A DNA stretch of 64,000 nucleotides. It comes from FEN-1297 sp021817845 (GTDB lineage: Bacteria > Bacteroidota > Ignavibacteria > Ignavibacteriales > Ignavibacteriaceae). This document shows, piece after piece, positions 55,072 through 61,815 of this stretch. A program made the translations under genes and the position numbers. The notes under the pieces were generated by a model, which was given only the letters and a program-made list of their open reading frames with translations, ran no database searches and was not told where the DNA came from. The stretch is from contig JAKAFW010000002.1 in assembly GCA_021817845.1 (NCBI GenBank), forward strand, positions 1-64,000, given 5' to 3'. Numbering within the stretch: the first letter of the stretch is position 1; the number at the start of each line of letters is the position of its first letter.

Positions 55072-55383
55072 ATGCTTATATATAAGATACCATATGACCG
55101 TAAAAAGAGACCTAATTCTATGACAGATTTTATGGATTTTATAAAAACACTTCAACAGCCAACTTCTAATATTTGTCTATTTATATTATCACCTTCTCCA
55201 GATTCATCTTCTTTCAAAAAACGTTCTTGGCGAAAATATTGTTATATAAAATTTTCACCGCAATATTATGACCATTTCTCTTTATTATTAGAGACATACG
55301 AAGCAAGAAAATTAAGTAAACTACCATCTTTTGGCACAGCCTCTCCTCTATGGGGAGATATTGAACTCCTTATAAAAACATAA
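55072..55383 (+). CDS. unknown 103-residue protein
   Basis: Starts at ATG 55072, ten bases after the previous stop (a frame 11 codons longer is open but overlaps the previous gene). Mixed composition without membrane segments; the segment DFMDFIKTLQQP and the end GTASPLWGDIELLIKT look like a folded domain. No family recognised. The opposite strand also has an open frame over its 3' part (55266-55553); only one of the two is likely real, and the operon order favours this one. Confidence 0.45.
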   Translation: MLIYKIPYDRKKRPNSMTDFMDFIKTLQQPTSNICLFILSPSPDSSSFKKRSWRKYCYIKFSPQYYDHFSLLLETYEARKLSKLPSFGTASPLWGDIELLIKT

Positions 55384-55553
55384 TAATTATTATAAATGAA
55401 TATCCTAATTCTATTCTCTTTATTCCCATAATTTTCCACGAAGCAATCTCCGTTTAAAAAAAGTTTTATTTCCTTATAATTTGTGCCCTTTCCGATTCTT
55501 ACTGTAAAAATTGGCTCTTTTAGTTCTAATATATTTTTCTCAAAATCAATCAT
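55266..55553 (-). CDS. doubtful 95-residue reading frame opposite to the previous gene
   Basis: The minus-strand frame MIDFEKNILELKEPIFTVRIG...IKLFLNGDCFVENYG has a plausible beta-strand pattern and no internal stop, but its last ~39 residues are the antisense of the plus-strand gene ending at 55383. No ribosome-binding site is visible. It may be a real convergent gene in the otherwise empty 55384-55553 stretch, or chance. Confidence 0.25.
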   Translation of the reverse strand: MIDFEKNILELKEPIFTVRIGKGTNYKEIKLFLNGDCFVENYGNKENRIRIFIYNNYYVFIRSSISPHRGEAVPKDGSLLNFLASYVSNNKEKWS

Positions 55554-55668
55554 GTATGTGCCATATATATAATTACCTTAATTTATATAGCTTGGATAAG
55601 TTCTTAGTAAGGGCAATTAAAATATTTATAAAATATATTTTTATTTTAGTGCTCCTAAAATCTTTGTC

Positions 55669-55736
55669 AAGTAGTCCGATAGCCAGCCAGACGATTTGCC
55701 GTTTAGGCCAGCCCGATGGCAAGCCGAGGACTACTT
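55669..55736. repeat. GC-rich palindromic element
   Basis: A 9-bp perfect inverted repeat AAGTAGTCC/GGACTACTT (55669-55677, 55728-55736) encloses 50 bases far richer in GC than the surroundings, with shorter internal pairings (GCCAGCC, TTGCC/GGCAA). The string TTGTCAAGTAG recurs just downstream at ~55764. It has the size and form of a REP- or MITE-like element. No second full copy is in the window. Confidence 0.5.
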
Positions 55737-55818
55737 AATATCAGTTTAGCATTATTGTTTTTATTGTCAAGTAGCTTAATTATATTAATACTAATAAATA
55801 TTTAAGAAGGATACTTAA

Positions 55819-56220
55819 ATGGGAAATTTAACTTTATCAGGTATTAAATCTCAATTTAAATCAGCAAAATTGAGACAAGAGAAATTTACCTTTATTTTTA
55901 AGACCGTTATTTCTGTTTTAATTTATTATTATCTTGGTCAATGGTTAAACGCTGTTCGATCTGTTTATCCTTATTGGATTGTTTCTATTCTAAATATAAT
56001 TCATATATTATTTTATTTCTTAATATTTATAATCAGCTATTACAGACTTAAGAATTGTGGTTATAAGAAACTATCTTGGGTTATTGTATTTCTTGCCTTT
56101 GTGGGAAATATTGAATTTTGGGATATAATGATAATTTCAATATTAGTTATTGGAATGTTCATTTTTACTTTTGTAAGTAAGGAGCTTTCATTAAAGGAGC
56201 GTGAATTTTATAAGGATTAA
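55819..56220 (+). CDS. unknown integral membrane protein
   Basis: 133 residues, preceded by AAGGA. Polar N-terminus (about 25 residues) then three or four membrane helices (e.g. FKTVISVLIYYYLG, VSILNIIHILFYFLIFIISYY, WVIVFLAFVG, IMIISILVIGMFIFTFV), ending in a charged tail. No motif recognised. Followed by a hairpin terminator that is similar to the one after the next gene. Confidence 0.55.
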   Translation: MGNLTLSGIKSQFKSAKLRQEKFTFIFKTVISVLIYYYLGQWLNAVRSVYPYWIVSILNIIHILFYFLIFIISYYRLKNCGYKKLSWVIVFLAFVGNIEFWDIMIISILVIGMFIFTFVSKELSLKEREFYKD

Positions 56221-56247
56221 TATATTTACCTTTCTATAAGAGCGTGC

Positions 56248-56266
56248 CGTGATAAAATATATCACG
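56248..56266 (+). terminator. terminator with a sister copy after the next gene
   Basis: 7-bp stem CGTGATA/TATCACG with a 5-base loop, then CTTTATTAATTTTTT, 27 bases after the stop. About 30 bases around it are clearly similar to 57172-57202. Confidence 0.6.
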
Positions 56267-56450
56267 CTTTATTAATTTTTTAAAATACAGAAAATTTTGT
56301 CAATACTATTATTTATCAGTAAAAGAAAAATATTTTTTTACAAGAGAAAGTGATCGCTCATTAGTTTTAGAATATTTTAATAATATCAAGAAAGTATTTA
56401 TATAAGTTTATTTTTTAATATTTTTGGGTGTTAATAAAGGATTTTTATCA

Positions 56451-57143
56451 ATGGAAGGCATATTTAAATCTATTGTTATCTATATTCTTGGATTGAATTA
56501 CGAAAAATTAGATATGGTTGCTTTTTGGACGTTCTTTTTAGTTTTAGTAACTTTTTTTTTATGGTTAGTCGCCAAAAGACAACTTGGTGGAATCAATAAA
56601 GTATCAAAAGCTGATTTTATTAAAAAATTTAGTGATAGTTTTTTTAGTGAAACCACTCTCAAAATAATAATGCTATTTGATTATAAAGCACTAAGTTATA
56701 GAGAGGCTGAAATAGAATATGGAGATGATATACCAATAAAGACATTCCCATACTTTATTATCGATGAAGATATTGTAAAGCAGTTGAAAATTAGTTCAGA
56801 AGAGCAAAAAATATTGATAGATAAAAAGTGTTTTAGCGGATTTGAGATTGATGAATATTTACTTAATCTATTTGAGGACATTGGATCATTTGAAAAGAAG
56901 GGGCTTATAAATATTAGAGATGTATATGATAATTTTGATTGGTATATAACAGCTATTTGGAATAATGAAGAAGTTAGAAAATACACAAATTATGATATTG
57001 AGAATGAGAAAGATGGTGATGACATCTCTGAGGATTTTATATATATTTATGGTAAATGTAAATCTTATCGTAAAGCAAAATTAAGTGGGAAAAATATGTG
57101 GTGGTGGAGAATTAAATGGATACTTCATATTCGGGAATCATAA
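56451..57143 (+). CDS. membrane-anchored unknown protein
   Basis: 230 residues from ATG 56451, with AAAGGA 9 bases before it (a TTG 27 bases earlier is open in frame). One membrane helix (AFWTFFLVLVTFFLWLVA, ~24-41) precedes a cytoplasmic alpha-helical domain rich in acidic residues (SKADFIKKFSDSFFSE, LLNLFEDIGSFEKKGLINIRDVYDNFDWYI). The arrangement resembles DUF4760-type membrane proteins common in accessory regions, but I cannot confirm the family. It could belong to a defence or stress function; nothing proves that. Confidence 0.6.
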   Translation: MEGIFKSIVIYILGLNYEKLDMVAFWTFFLVLVTFFLWLVAKRQLGGINKVSKADFIKKFSDSFFSETTLKIIMLFDYKALSYREAEIEYGDDIPIKTFPYFIIDEDIVKQLKISSEEQKILIDKKCFSGFEIDEYLLNLFEDIGSFEKKGLINIRDVYDNFDWYITAIWNNEEVRKYTNYDIENEKDGDDISEDFIYIYGKCKSYRKAKLSGKNMWWWRIKWILHIRES

Positions 57144-57174
57144 TTTAATAAATACTTTTACTTTTTAAATAAGC

Positions 57175-57196
57175 GTGGTATAATAAAATATATCAC
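57175..57196 (+). terminator. terminator, sister copy of 56248-56266
   Basis: 8-bp stem GTGGTATA/TATATCAC (one G-U pair) with a 6-base loop followed by TCTTTTC, 31 bases after the stop. The surrounding sequence (AGCGTG...ATAAAATATATCAC.CTTTT) matches the terminator of the previous gene. Confidence 0.6.
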
Positions 57197-57233
57197 TCTT
57201 TTCTTATGCCCTATTCTAAAGACTGTCAATAAA

Positions 57234-57276
57234 GGTGTGCATTGTTGTACCGACTTATATAGCATAAAAAAATCTG
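57234..57276. repeat. island repeat, copy 1
   Basis: GTGTGCATTGTTGTACCGAC followed by TTATATAGCATAAAAAAAT. It resembles 58263-58306 over more than 40 bases, with a 2-base indel after TTGTTG. Both copies lie shortly after the stop of a membrane-protein gene. Function unknown. Confidence 0.55.
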
Positions 57277-57321
57277 CCCAATAAAAAACTCTCCGTGTTT
57301 TTGAATCCTGGTTTAACCTGG

Positions 57322-57370
57322 GATGAGCCTACTGGTAACGGCAACAGCCCGTGAAAAGTTTAGGATCATC
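57322..57370. other. candidate structured RNA or complex terminator
   Basis: A 10-bp stem with one mismatch (GATGAGCCTA / TAGGATCATC, arms 57322-57331 and 57361-57370) encloses a 29-base GC-rich loop that can itself fold (CTG..CAG, ACGG..CCGT). On the plus strand TTTTATT follows directly. It lies in a 500-base stretch (57144-57644) with no gene. Confidence 0.4.
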
Positions 57371-57421
57371 TTTTATTAAATCCTAGAGCATAGAACCCAT
57401 TTAATTTTTTTTATCCAATCT

Positions 57422-57455
57422 GGAACTACACTCGAAATGGAACTACACTCGAAAT
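57422..57455. repeat. 17-bp perfect tandem repeat
   Basis: The 17-base unit GGAACTACACTCGAAAT occurs twice head to tail (57422-57438 and 57439-57455). Its role is not known; it may be a slippage product or a paired protein-binding site. Confidence 0.65.
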
Positions 57456-57644
57456 ATTATTTTCTTGCAGGTTAAAAAGTTATTATTTAAGTTAAATCAA
57501 TAATTTAGCGGAATAATGTATTTGACTTAATGATGGATTCAAATATAGATATGCAACTTAATGAGTGTCTGTTTCTTTCATAAAAATTAAGATAAATATA
57601 AGCTTTACAGAGAAACAAATAATGATATTTTGAAAGCACAGAAG

Positions 57645-58175
57645 ATGAAATTCATGTTTAAACTTTTCGCATTTCTTTATATGATAGCTCCTTTGTTGGT
57701 TATTCCATATTGGGCTTATTTTAATGATAATTGGTATCTTTTATTCGGGATACCTTTTTCCTATTTTGGAAGTTATTCTTCTTTCTCACCAAGACTTAAA
57801 AGTTTTATTTTTCTTTTTACAATAGTATGTATTGGAGTTTGGATCGGAACAGGATTTAGTATACATCAATACATAACATTTTTCTTCTTCTGTTCACTTT
57901 GGGGTTATCTCATCACACAAATTGCAGAGGAATACGACCAAGAAAGCAAGCGAGGAACTTTAGAAAATGATAGCGAACTTAAAAATTTTCTTGAAAAGAA
58001 TCCAGAATATTTGAATGAACAGATGAAAAAATGGGGAAAAGAAAATCCTGATAAGGAACTTACATTTTCTGTTATTGATGCATTAGCTAGAAAAAAAGTA
58101 ATTCCTAATTCTGATTACGAAGGAACAGCAGTTAAAGAAATGAAGGAACAGGTAGAAAAAAACAATAGAAGATAG
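57645..58175 (+). CDS. multi-helix membrane protein with charged C-terminal domain
   Basis: 176 residues from ATG 57645 (a TTG 15 bases before and an ATG 9 bases after are alternatives). Three or four membrane helices (LFAFLYMIAPLLVIPYW, WYLLFGIPFSYFG, FIFLFTIVCIGVWIG, ITFFFFCSLWGYLITQI) are followed by about 75 soluble residues (NPEYLNEQMKKWGKENPDKEL, VIDALARKKVIPNSDYEG). No family recognised. The codon pattern looks genuine and the frame is uninterrupted. Confidence 0.55.
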   Translation: MKFMFKLFAFLYMIAPLLVIPYWAYFNDNWYLLFGIPFSYFGSYSSFSPRLKSFIFLFTIVCIGVWIGTGFSIHQYITFFFFCSLWGYLITQIAEEYDQESKRGTLENDSELKNFLEKNPEYLNEQMKKWGKENPDKELTFSVIDALARKKVIPNSDYEGTAVKEMKEQVEKNNRR

Positions 58176-58262
58176 AACAAAAGAAATCGTTAAAAAATTT
58201 TCCCTAAATATCATCCCAAATGTTTCCAATTTTTTCCCTTTTTCTCCAAAGCAGTTTTAACT

Positions 58263-58306
58263 TATGTGTATTGTTGTGTACCGACTTATATTGCTCAAAA
58301 AAAATA
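58263..58306. repeat. island repeat, copy 2
   Basis: ATGTGTATTGTTGTGTACCG continued by ACTTATATTGCTCAAAAAAAAT; similar to 57234-57276. It begins 88 bases after the stop of the gene at 57645-58175, the same kind of position as copy 1 relative to its upstream gene. Confidence 0.55.
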
Positions 58307-58801
58307 CCCTAACAAAAATTTTTAATCTGAACTTCCATTCAAGACTAGGTACCATCAGCCCGGATAGGGGTATGTGAACCAGAAACCTTCATGTTAAATT
58401 AACCACAGGTATTCCAAATTCTTGCAAAAGCCTTAAATGCTCATCTACAGATTCTCTAAAAACGCTGTTTTTGAGCAATATTCGAACAAATGTAGCCAGC
58501 ACTTAGCACTATATCTCTATATACATAGACAGTGGCAATCGTTGACTACATTTCTTTTAAAATGAGCTGGAATCAAAGCTTTTTGACCAGGGTTATAAGG
58601 GTTTGGAAGAGATTTGCGTTAAAGGCGGGTATTGTTGAGTAATATGTTCAACTTTATACCAAATCCAGGAGATGAAATCGTTTACTTTCCAGTATTCACA
58701 ACCACCCCTGGATTAGTTAGATTAAGATTCATAAGAACGAAACTCAGTCTAAATTATAACTTAAAGTACTAAATGGCTGACCGTCCATTTTTTGGGGACA
58801 A
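58307..58801. other. decayed stretch with coding-like fragments
   Basis: No intact gene. On the minus strand a short frame ending at 58389 reads LLKNSVFRESVDEHLRLLQE and GIPVVNLT, and another near 58580 reads NPYNPGQKALIPAHFKRNVV before a stop; both lack starts and are broken by several stops. These look like remains of one or two older genes, but I cannot identify them. Confidence 0.35.
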
Positions 58802-59107
58802 CTATCCCAATCTACGAGTGACAAGATTCAGGTTATGCTTATTGTTGCTGATTAATGAAGATTTTGCAATCTTCAAATTTGCAAGTGCAACGACAAGCCT
58901 ACCTTCCCATTCAAGGCGACGTGCCTTAAGTAGTTCACTTGTTGCCCTAATAAATTTGCCACTAAGTGTTGATAATTCCTTATCAATCTTAGCAATAGCT
59001 ATGTCGCACTTTTGTGCTTCACGTGCATATTTAGAAATTGAAAGTCTGCGTCCACGAATCCGTGAAACAGAAATTCTTCTTTCTTTGGCAACTTTTGCTT
59101 TTGGGGT
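58802..59107 (-). pseudogene. 5'-truncated helical protein remnant
   Basis: 101 codons are open on the minus strand without a start codon; a TAA directly precedes the frame (59108-59110). The text is coding-like: KVAKERRISVSRIRGRRLS, then YAREAQKCDIAIAKIDKELS, then FIRATSELLKARRLEWEGRL, a basic helical protein that may bind nucleic acid. The opposite strand is also open, but its translation is Ser/Leu-rich and looks like an antisense shadow. It follows the integrase fragment by 27 bases and may have shared its transcript. Confidence 0.45.
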
Positions 59108-59134
59108 TTAGCCCCAGAACATTGGTATAACCAT

Positions 59135-59490
59135 TTAATCCTCTATTGGGATTATTTCTGGGTACTTTTCACGGTTCGTAATTCCATCAAACATGAACAC
59201 AAATTCTTCTCTTAATTTTGACTGCTGAAGGATTCTTATTACATCAAGAGCTGTATTGTTTAATGGAACAGTTCTAATTTTTTTACCTTTCGTAATGTGA
59301 GTTCTGTTATCCAGTATCAGGATTTTTTCATTAAGTTTAATTTGATTCCACCTTAACGTCAGCAGTTCCATTTCTCTTAATCCAGTATTAACTGCAATTA
59401 TAATCATAGCCTTTAACACTTCATTGTTTATACAACTAACCAACTTTGTAAAATCTTCCTTCGAAAAGAAAATCGGGGGTTTAGGAGGTA
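59135..59490 (-). pseudogene. tyrosine recombinase (phage-type integrase) fragment
   Basis: About 115 recognisable residues: FFSKEDFTKLVSCI, NTGLREMELLTLRWNQI with the first catalytic Arg, and HITKGKKIRTVPLN with the beta-hairpin Lys. The frame stops soon after (EIIPIED), before the HxxR box and the nucleophilic Tyr, and the N-terminal DNA-binding domain is missing. The residues translated above 59490 come from antisense of the TPR fragment. It cannot catalyse recombination. It is likely the remains of the integrase that brought in the island, or of another one. Confidence 0.72.
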
Positions 59491-59879
59491 CAGGAGCGAT
59501 TGAAGATTTTGACAAGGCAATAGAAATTAATCTTAAAGATATTTCTGCATATCGTTTCCGTGCTGAAGCAAAAGTGAAAATGAAAGACTATCAAGGCGCA
59601 ATTGATGATTACACTTCTGTAATAAGTATTAATCCGAGTGATGTTGATGCATATTATTCTCTTGGTTTTCTAAAAGATCAAATAGAAGACTACGAAGGAG
59701 CTATTGGTGATTATACTTTAGCAATAAAAATTAATCCTAATTATGCTAATGCATATTATTATCGTGGTTTTGATAAATATTCAATTGGTGATAAAAATGG
59801 TTCGTGTACAGACTGGAGAAAAGCTGGTGAGCTTGACAATAGTAAAGCTTATGATTTGATTAAACAGTTTTGTAATTAG
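59480..59879 (+). pseudogene. TPR protein fragment lacking its 5' end
   Basis: From about 59493 the plus strand encodes three classical TPR units (GAIEDFDKAIEINLKDISAY, GAIDDYTSVISINPSDVDAY, GAIGDYTLAIKINPNYANAY) and ends KAYDLIKQFCN. The first unit begins in the middle, and the 5' open frame (ATG 59424) is only the complement of the integrase fragment. A product from that ATG is possible, but the natural N-terminus is lost. Integrase and TPR fragment face away from a common breakpoint at about 59475-59493. Confidence 0.6.
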
Positions 59880-59882
59880 TAA

Positions 59883-59899
59883 GTATAACTTGTTACAAG
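59883..59899. repeat. 17-bp direct repeat flanking the toxin-antitoxin pair, left copy
   Basis: GTATAACTTGTTACAAG, identical to 60680-60696. It contains the palindrome CTTGT-TA-CAAG type core (extended here to ACTTGT-T-ACAAGT). It begins 4 bases after the TPR stop codon. Confidence 0.75.
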
Positions 59900-59934
59900 T
59901 AAAATCACTTGGAATATACAACAGAAGAAATTTT

Positions 59935-60309
59935 TTACTCCGGCAAATCAGACAACTTTACTGTTTCATATCCGCCCCGCTTACTATCCTCCGGGTGCGG
60001 CTCAATGCCTATTACCGTTATATCTTCTTTACCAGGGCCGTAAACCCAAAATATTCTTCCTGCTACCGGTGTCTTGTTTTCAAGGTATGACTGCCAAACT
60101 TTTTTACCAAATTTAATGCTTAAAGGTTTTATTTCGTGCGTAGACAAACTATTGTGTTTTGGGTTACTGCTTAGGTAGGTTAAAGCTTTCCCCAGCTTTT
60201 TAAACTTTTTCTTTTCGTCTCCTTTTAACAAATCTTTTTCAAACTTCGATGATAAGTTATTCCATAATTCTTTTACTTCGGGTTCCCCAAATCTTATCCT
60301 ATACTTCAA
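59935..60309 (-). CDS. RelE/ParE-like toxin of a type II toxin-antitoxin pair
   Basis: 124 residues. The C-terminal RIFWVYGPGKEDITVIGIEPHPED resembles the antiparallel sheet end of RelE/ParE-superfamily toxins, which cut mRNA at the ribosome or poison gyrase. The start is a TTG at 60307-60309, with GAGGAG just before it inside the last codons of the antitoxin gene. The non-ATG start and overlap of signals would keep toxin levels below antitoxin. The target cannot be told from sequence. Confidence 0.7.
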   Translation of the reverse strand: MKYRIRFGEPEVKELWNNLSSKFEKDLLKGDEKKKFKKLGKALTYLSSNPKHNSLSTHEIKPLSIKFGKKVWQSYLENKTPVAGRIFWVYGPGKEDITVIGIEPHPEDSKRGGYETVKLSDLPE

Positions 60310-60311
60310 TG

Positions 60312-60572
60312 TTACTCCTCATCAAAGTTGTATTTATCCAGGTCAATTGGTTCCGATACTTTACCTTCCTTAAAGTTCTTCATAGATTTCTCTATCATCT
60401 TCAAAGTATCCTTAGAAATTGTGTTCGGGTCAACAAGAACCCGTGGACTTAATAATACTTTGCCGTCTGCGTAAACTTCTACAACATAGTGTTTGAAGGG
60501 TACACCCCGTACAGTTAATCTCTTTTTACTGTCTAAATTCGTTTCATATTTCTTTACTATTTCCGTTTCCAT
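60312..60572 (-). CDS. antitoxin partner of the RelE/ParE-like toxin
   Basis: 86 residues. The N-terminus (KYETNLDSKKRLTVRGVPFKHYVVEVYADGKVLLSPRVLV) has the beta-strand order of a small AbrB-like DNA-binding domain, and the C-terminus (ISKDTLKMIEKSMKNFKEGKVSEPIDLDKYNFDEE) is an acidic helix expected to wrap the toxin. It comes first in the pair, 2 bases before the toxin start. Autoregulation of the promoter is likely but no operator can be assigned. Confidence 0.72.
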   Translation of the reverse strand: METEIVKKYETNLDSKKRLTVRGVPFKHYVVEVYADGKVLLSPRVLVDPNTISKDTLKMIEKSMKNFKEGKVSEPIDLDKYNFDEE

Positions 60573-60679
60573 GTTTATTAAGCCTTATATTGTTTGTGGG
60601 ACTTCCCACAAAATAGTGAAAGCAGAATAAAGAATCAAATTTTGTCTTTACATTAAAATTTGGTTGAAACAATAAGATC

Positions 60680-60696
60680 GTATAACTTGTTACAAG
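60680..60696. repeat. 17-bp direct repeat flanking the toxin-antitoxin pair, right copy
   Basis: Identical to 59883-59899. With that copy it brackets about 780 bases that hold only the toxin-antitoxin pair and its flanks, inside the larger island. Confidence 0.75.
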
Positions 60697-60842
60697 CGAG
60701 GTCAATCTCGTTACATGAAGGTAAACTGGCGTTTTTCACGTCCATAAAAAGGGAATAATTAAGCGGAAATACTAGGTGATTGCATCCTTTCAAATGCAAT
60801 TAGTGTAAGCATTATCTATAAATTCTTATATTATAAGGAATA

Positions 60843-60870
60843 TTGTGGAGGTGGCGGGAGTCGAACCCGC
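60843..60870 (-). repeat. right attachment-site repeat (3' end of ssrA)
   Basis: The 28 bases shared with 53385-53412. It covers the acceptor strand and T-arm of ssrA and 3 bases beyond the mature end, so insertion leaves the gene intact. Confidence 0.9.
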
Positions 60871-61202
60871 GTCCGAAGTTAAGATCCAGAGAACGTCTAC
60901 ACACGTAGCCTATTTTTTATAAGCTTAAAGTTACCAAACAGGCGGGGATTGCTTTAAGCTTTACCCATTGTTTATTTTGCTTTATCTATAAGGGCGATAG
61001 ATCCAGCTATCATACCTAAACGTCGTTCAGCTAAAGTCCGGTATGCGAAAATTTAGTGAACGGTCGCTTATTTTATTAAGCGGCTAGGGCGTAATTAGAT
61101 TCGCCAGTTATTGTTTTGTTCCCAATTGTTTAACGTGTATCTCGGGGAACACGGCGTGCAGTTCAATGCGTCTTCAACCCCGTCGAAACCAAATTCACCC
61201 CC
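60846..61202 (-). ncRNA. ssrA: transfer-messenger RNA (tmRNA)
   Basis: 357 nt. The 5' end GGGGGTGAATTTGGTTTCGA pairs with the 3' acceptor strand CACCTCC to form a 7-bp stem (one G-U), followed by discriminator A; the terminal CCA is not encoded (CAA follows). The T arm GCGGGTTCGACTCCCGC is standard. The tag frame is at 61105-61076 and reads GESNYALAA before TAA, like the GE-NYALAA tags of Bacteroidetes. Pseudoknot regions lie between. tmRNA frees stalled ribosomes and marks their products for proteolysis. Confidence 0.95.
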
Positions 61203-61263
61203 GAAATTTTAGTTAGACAAAGTTCACATTATACACCATAAATTCAAAGAACAGTTTTAAAGT

Positions 61264-61815
61264 CTATTTAGCTTCCCATTTAGTATCACCGACATTTGAA
61301 GAGTGATTTTCATATCGAGCTAGGACAAAGAACAAATCTGAAATTCTATTTACAAATATAAGGATATTATCGCCTATATTCACTTCCCTTTTAAGAGCTA
61401 CAATTTGACGTTCTGCTCTTCTGCAAATTGACCTACAAACGTGTAAAAGCGCAGCCCCTTTTGTTCCTCCGGGTAAAATAAAGTTCTTCAAAGGATCAAG
61501 TTTTGCATCAAAATAATCTATCTCTTTTTCGAGGTCAAGATAAAACTCTTTTGTTACTCGAGTAATGTTATACTTTTTATTTTTTTCTTCTATAGGTGTG
61601 GCTAAATCTGAGCCCACAATGAAAAGTTGATTTTGAAGTTTTAGAAGTAGTTTTTTTATTTCTTCATTTTTAATTTCAGTTACTGCAAGTCCGATGAATG
61701 AGTTCAGTTCGTCAATTGTTCCATAAGTTTCAATTCTTGCAGAATCTTTCGAAACCCTTTCACCCCCGAATAATCCGGTAAAGCCTTCATCTCCGGTTTT
61801 TGTATAGATTTTCAT
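61264..61815 (-). CDS. PduO-type cob(I)alamin adenosyltransferase
   Basis: 183 residues. The N-terminal ATP site KIYTKTGDEGFTGLFGGERVSKDS and the cobalamin-site motif HVCRSICRRAERQIVAL are complete. The enzyme makes adenosylcobalamin from cob(I)alamin and ATP. It overlaps the YgfZ-like gene by 4 bases (ATGA). No cobalamin riboswitch or other cob genes are seen in the window. Confidence 0.94.
   Translation of the reverse strand: MKIYTKTGDEGFTGLFGGERVSKDSARIETYGTIDELNSFIGLAVTEIKNEEIKKLLLKLQNQLFIVGSDLATPIEEKNKKYNITRVTKEFYLDLEKEIDYFDAKLDPLKNFILPGGTKGAALLHVCRSICRRAERQIVALKREVNIGDNILIFVNRISDLFFVLARYENHSSNVGDTKWEAK

Larger units (their letters stand above)
53385..60870. mobile_element. genomic island integrated at the 3' end of ssrA
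   Basis: The region between the 28-bp direct repeats is about 7.4 kb, AT-rich with long poorly coding stretches, in contrast to the dense flanks. It carries a sigma-like gene, small membrane proteins, repeats, a broken tyrosine integrase (59135-59490) and a toxin-antitoxin pair, but no complete integrase. tmRNA 3' ends are classic targets of tyrosine recombinases, which re-create the gene end on insertion, as is the case here. The island should therefore be fixed unless an integrase acts in trans. No replication or conjugation gene is present. Confidence 0.82.

Noticed and set aside
57234..58306. Group II intron ends or integron attC sites at the island repeats
   Set aside because: No reverse transcriptase, no domain V-like hairpin and no IntI-type integrase; short attC-like strings occur but are too permissive to count.
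58773..59111. Plus-strand open frame of 112 codons
   Set aside because: Ser/Leu-rich composition typical of an antisense shadow; the minus strand over the same bases reads like a real helical protein.
53385..60870. CRISPR array or Cas genes in the island
   Set aside because: Repeats are two-copy, unevenly spaced and without spacer-like units; no Cas motifs were seen.
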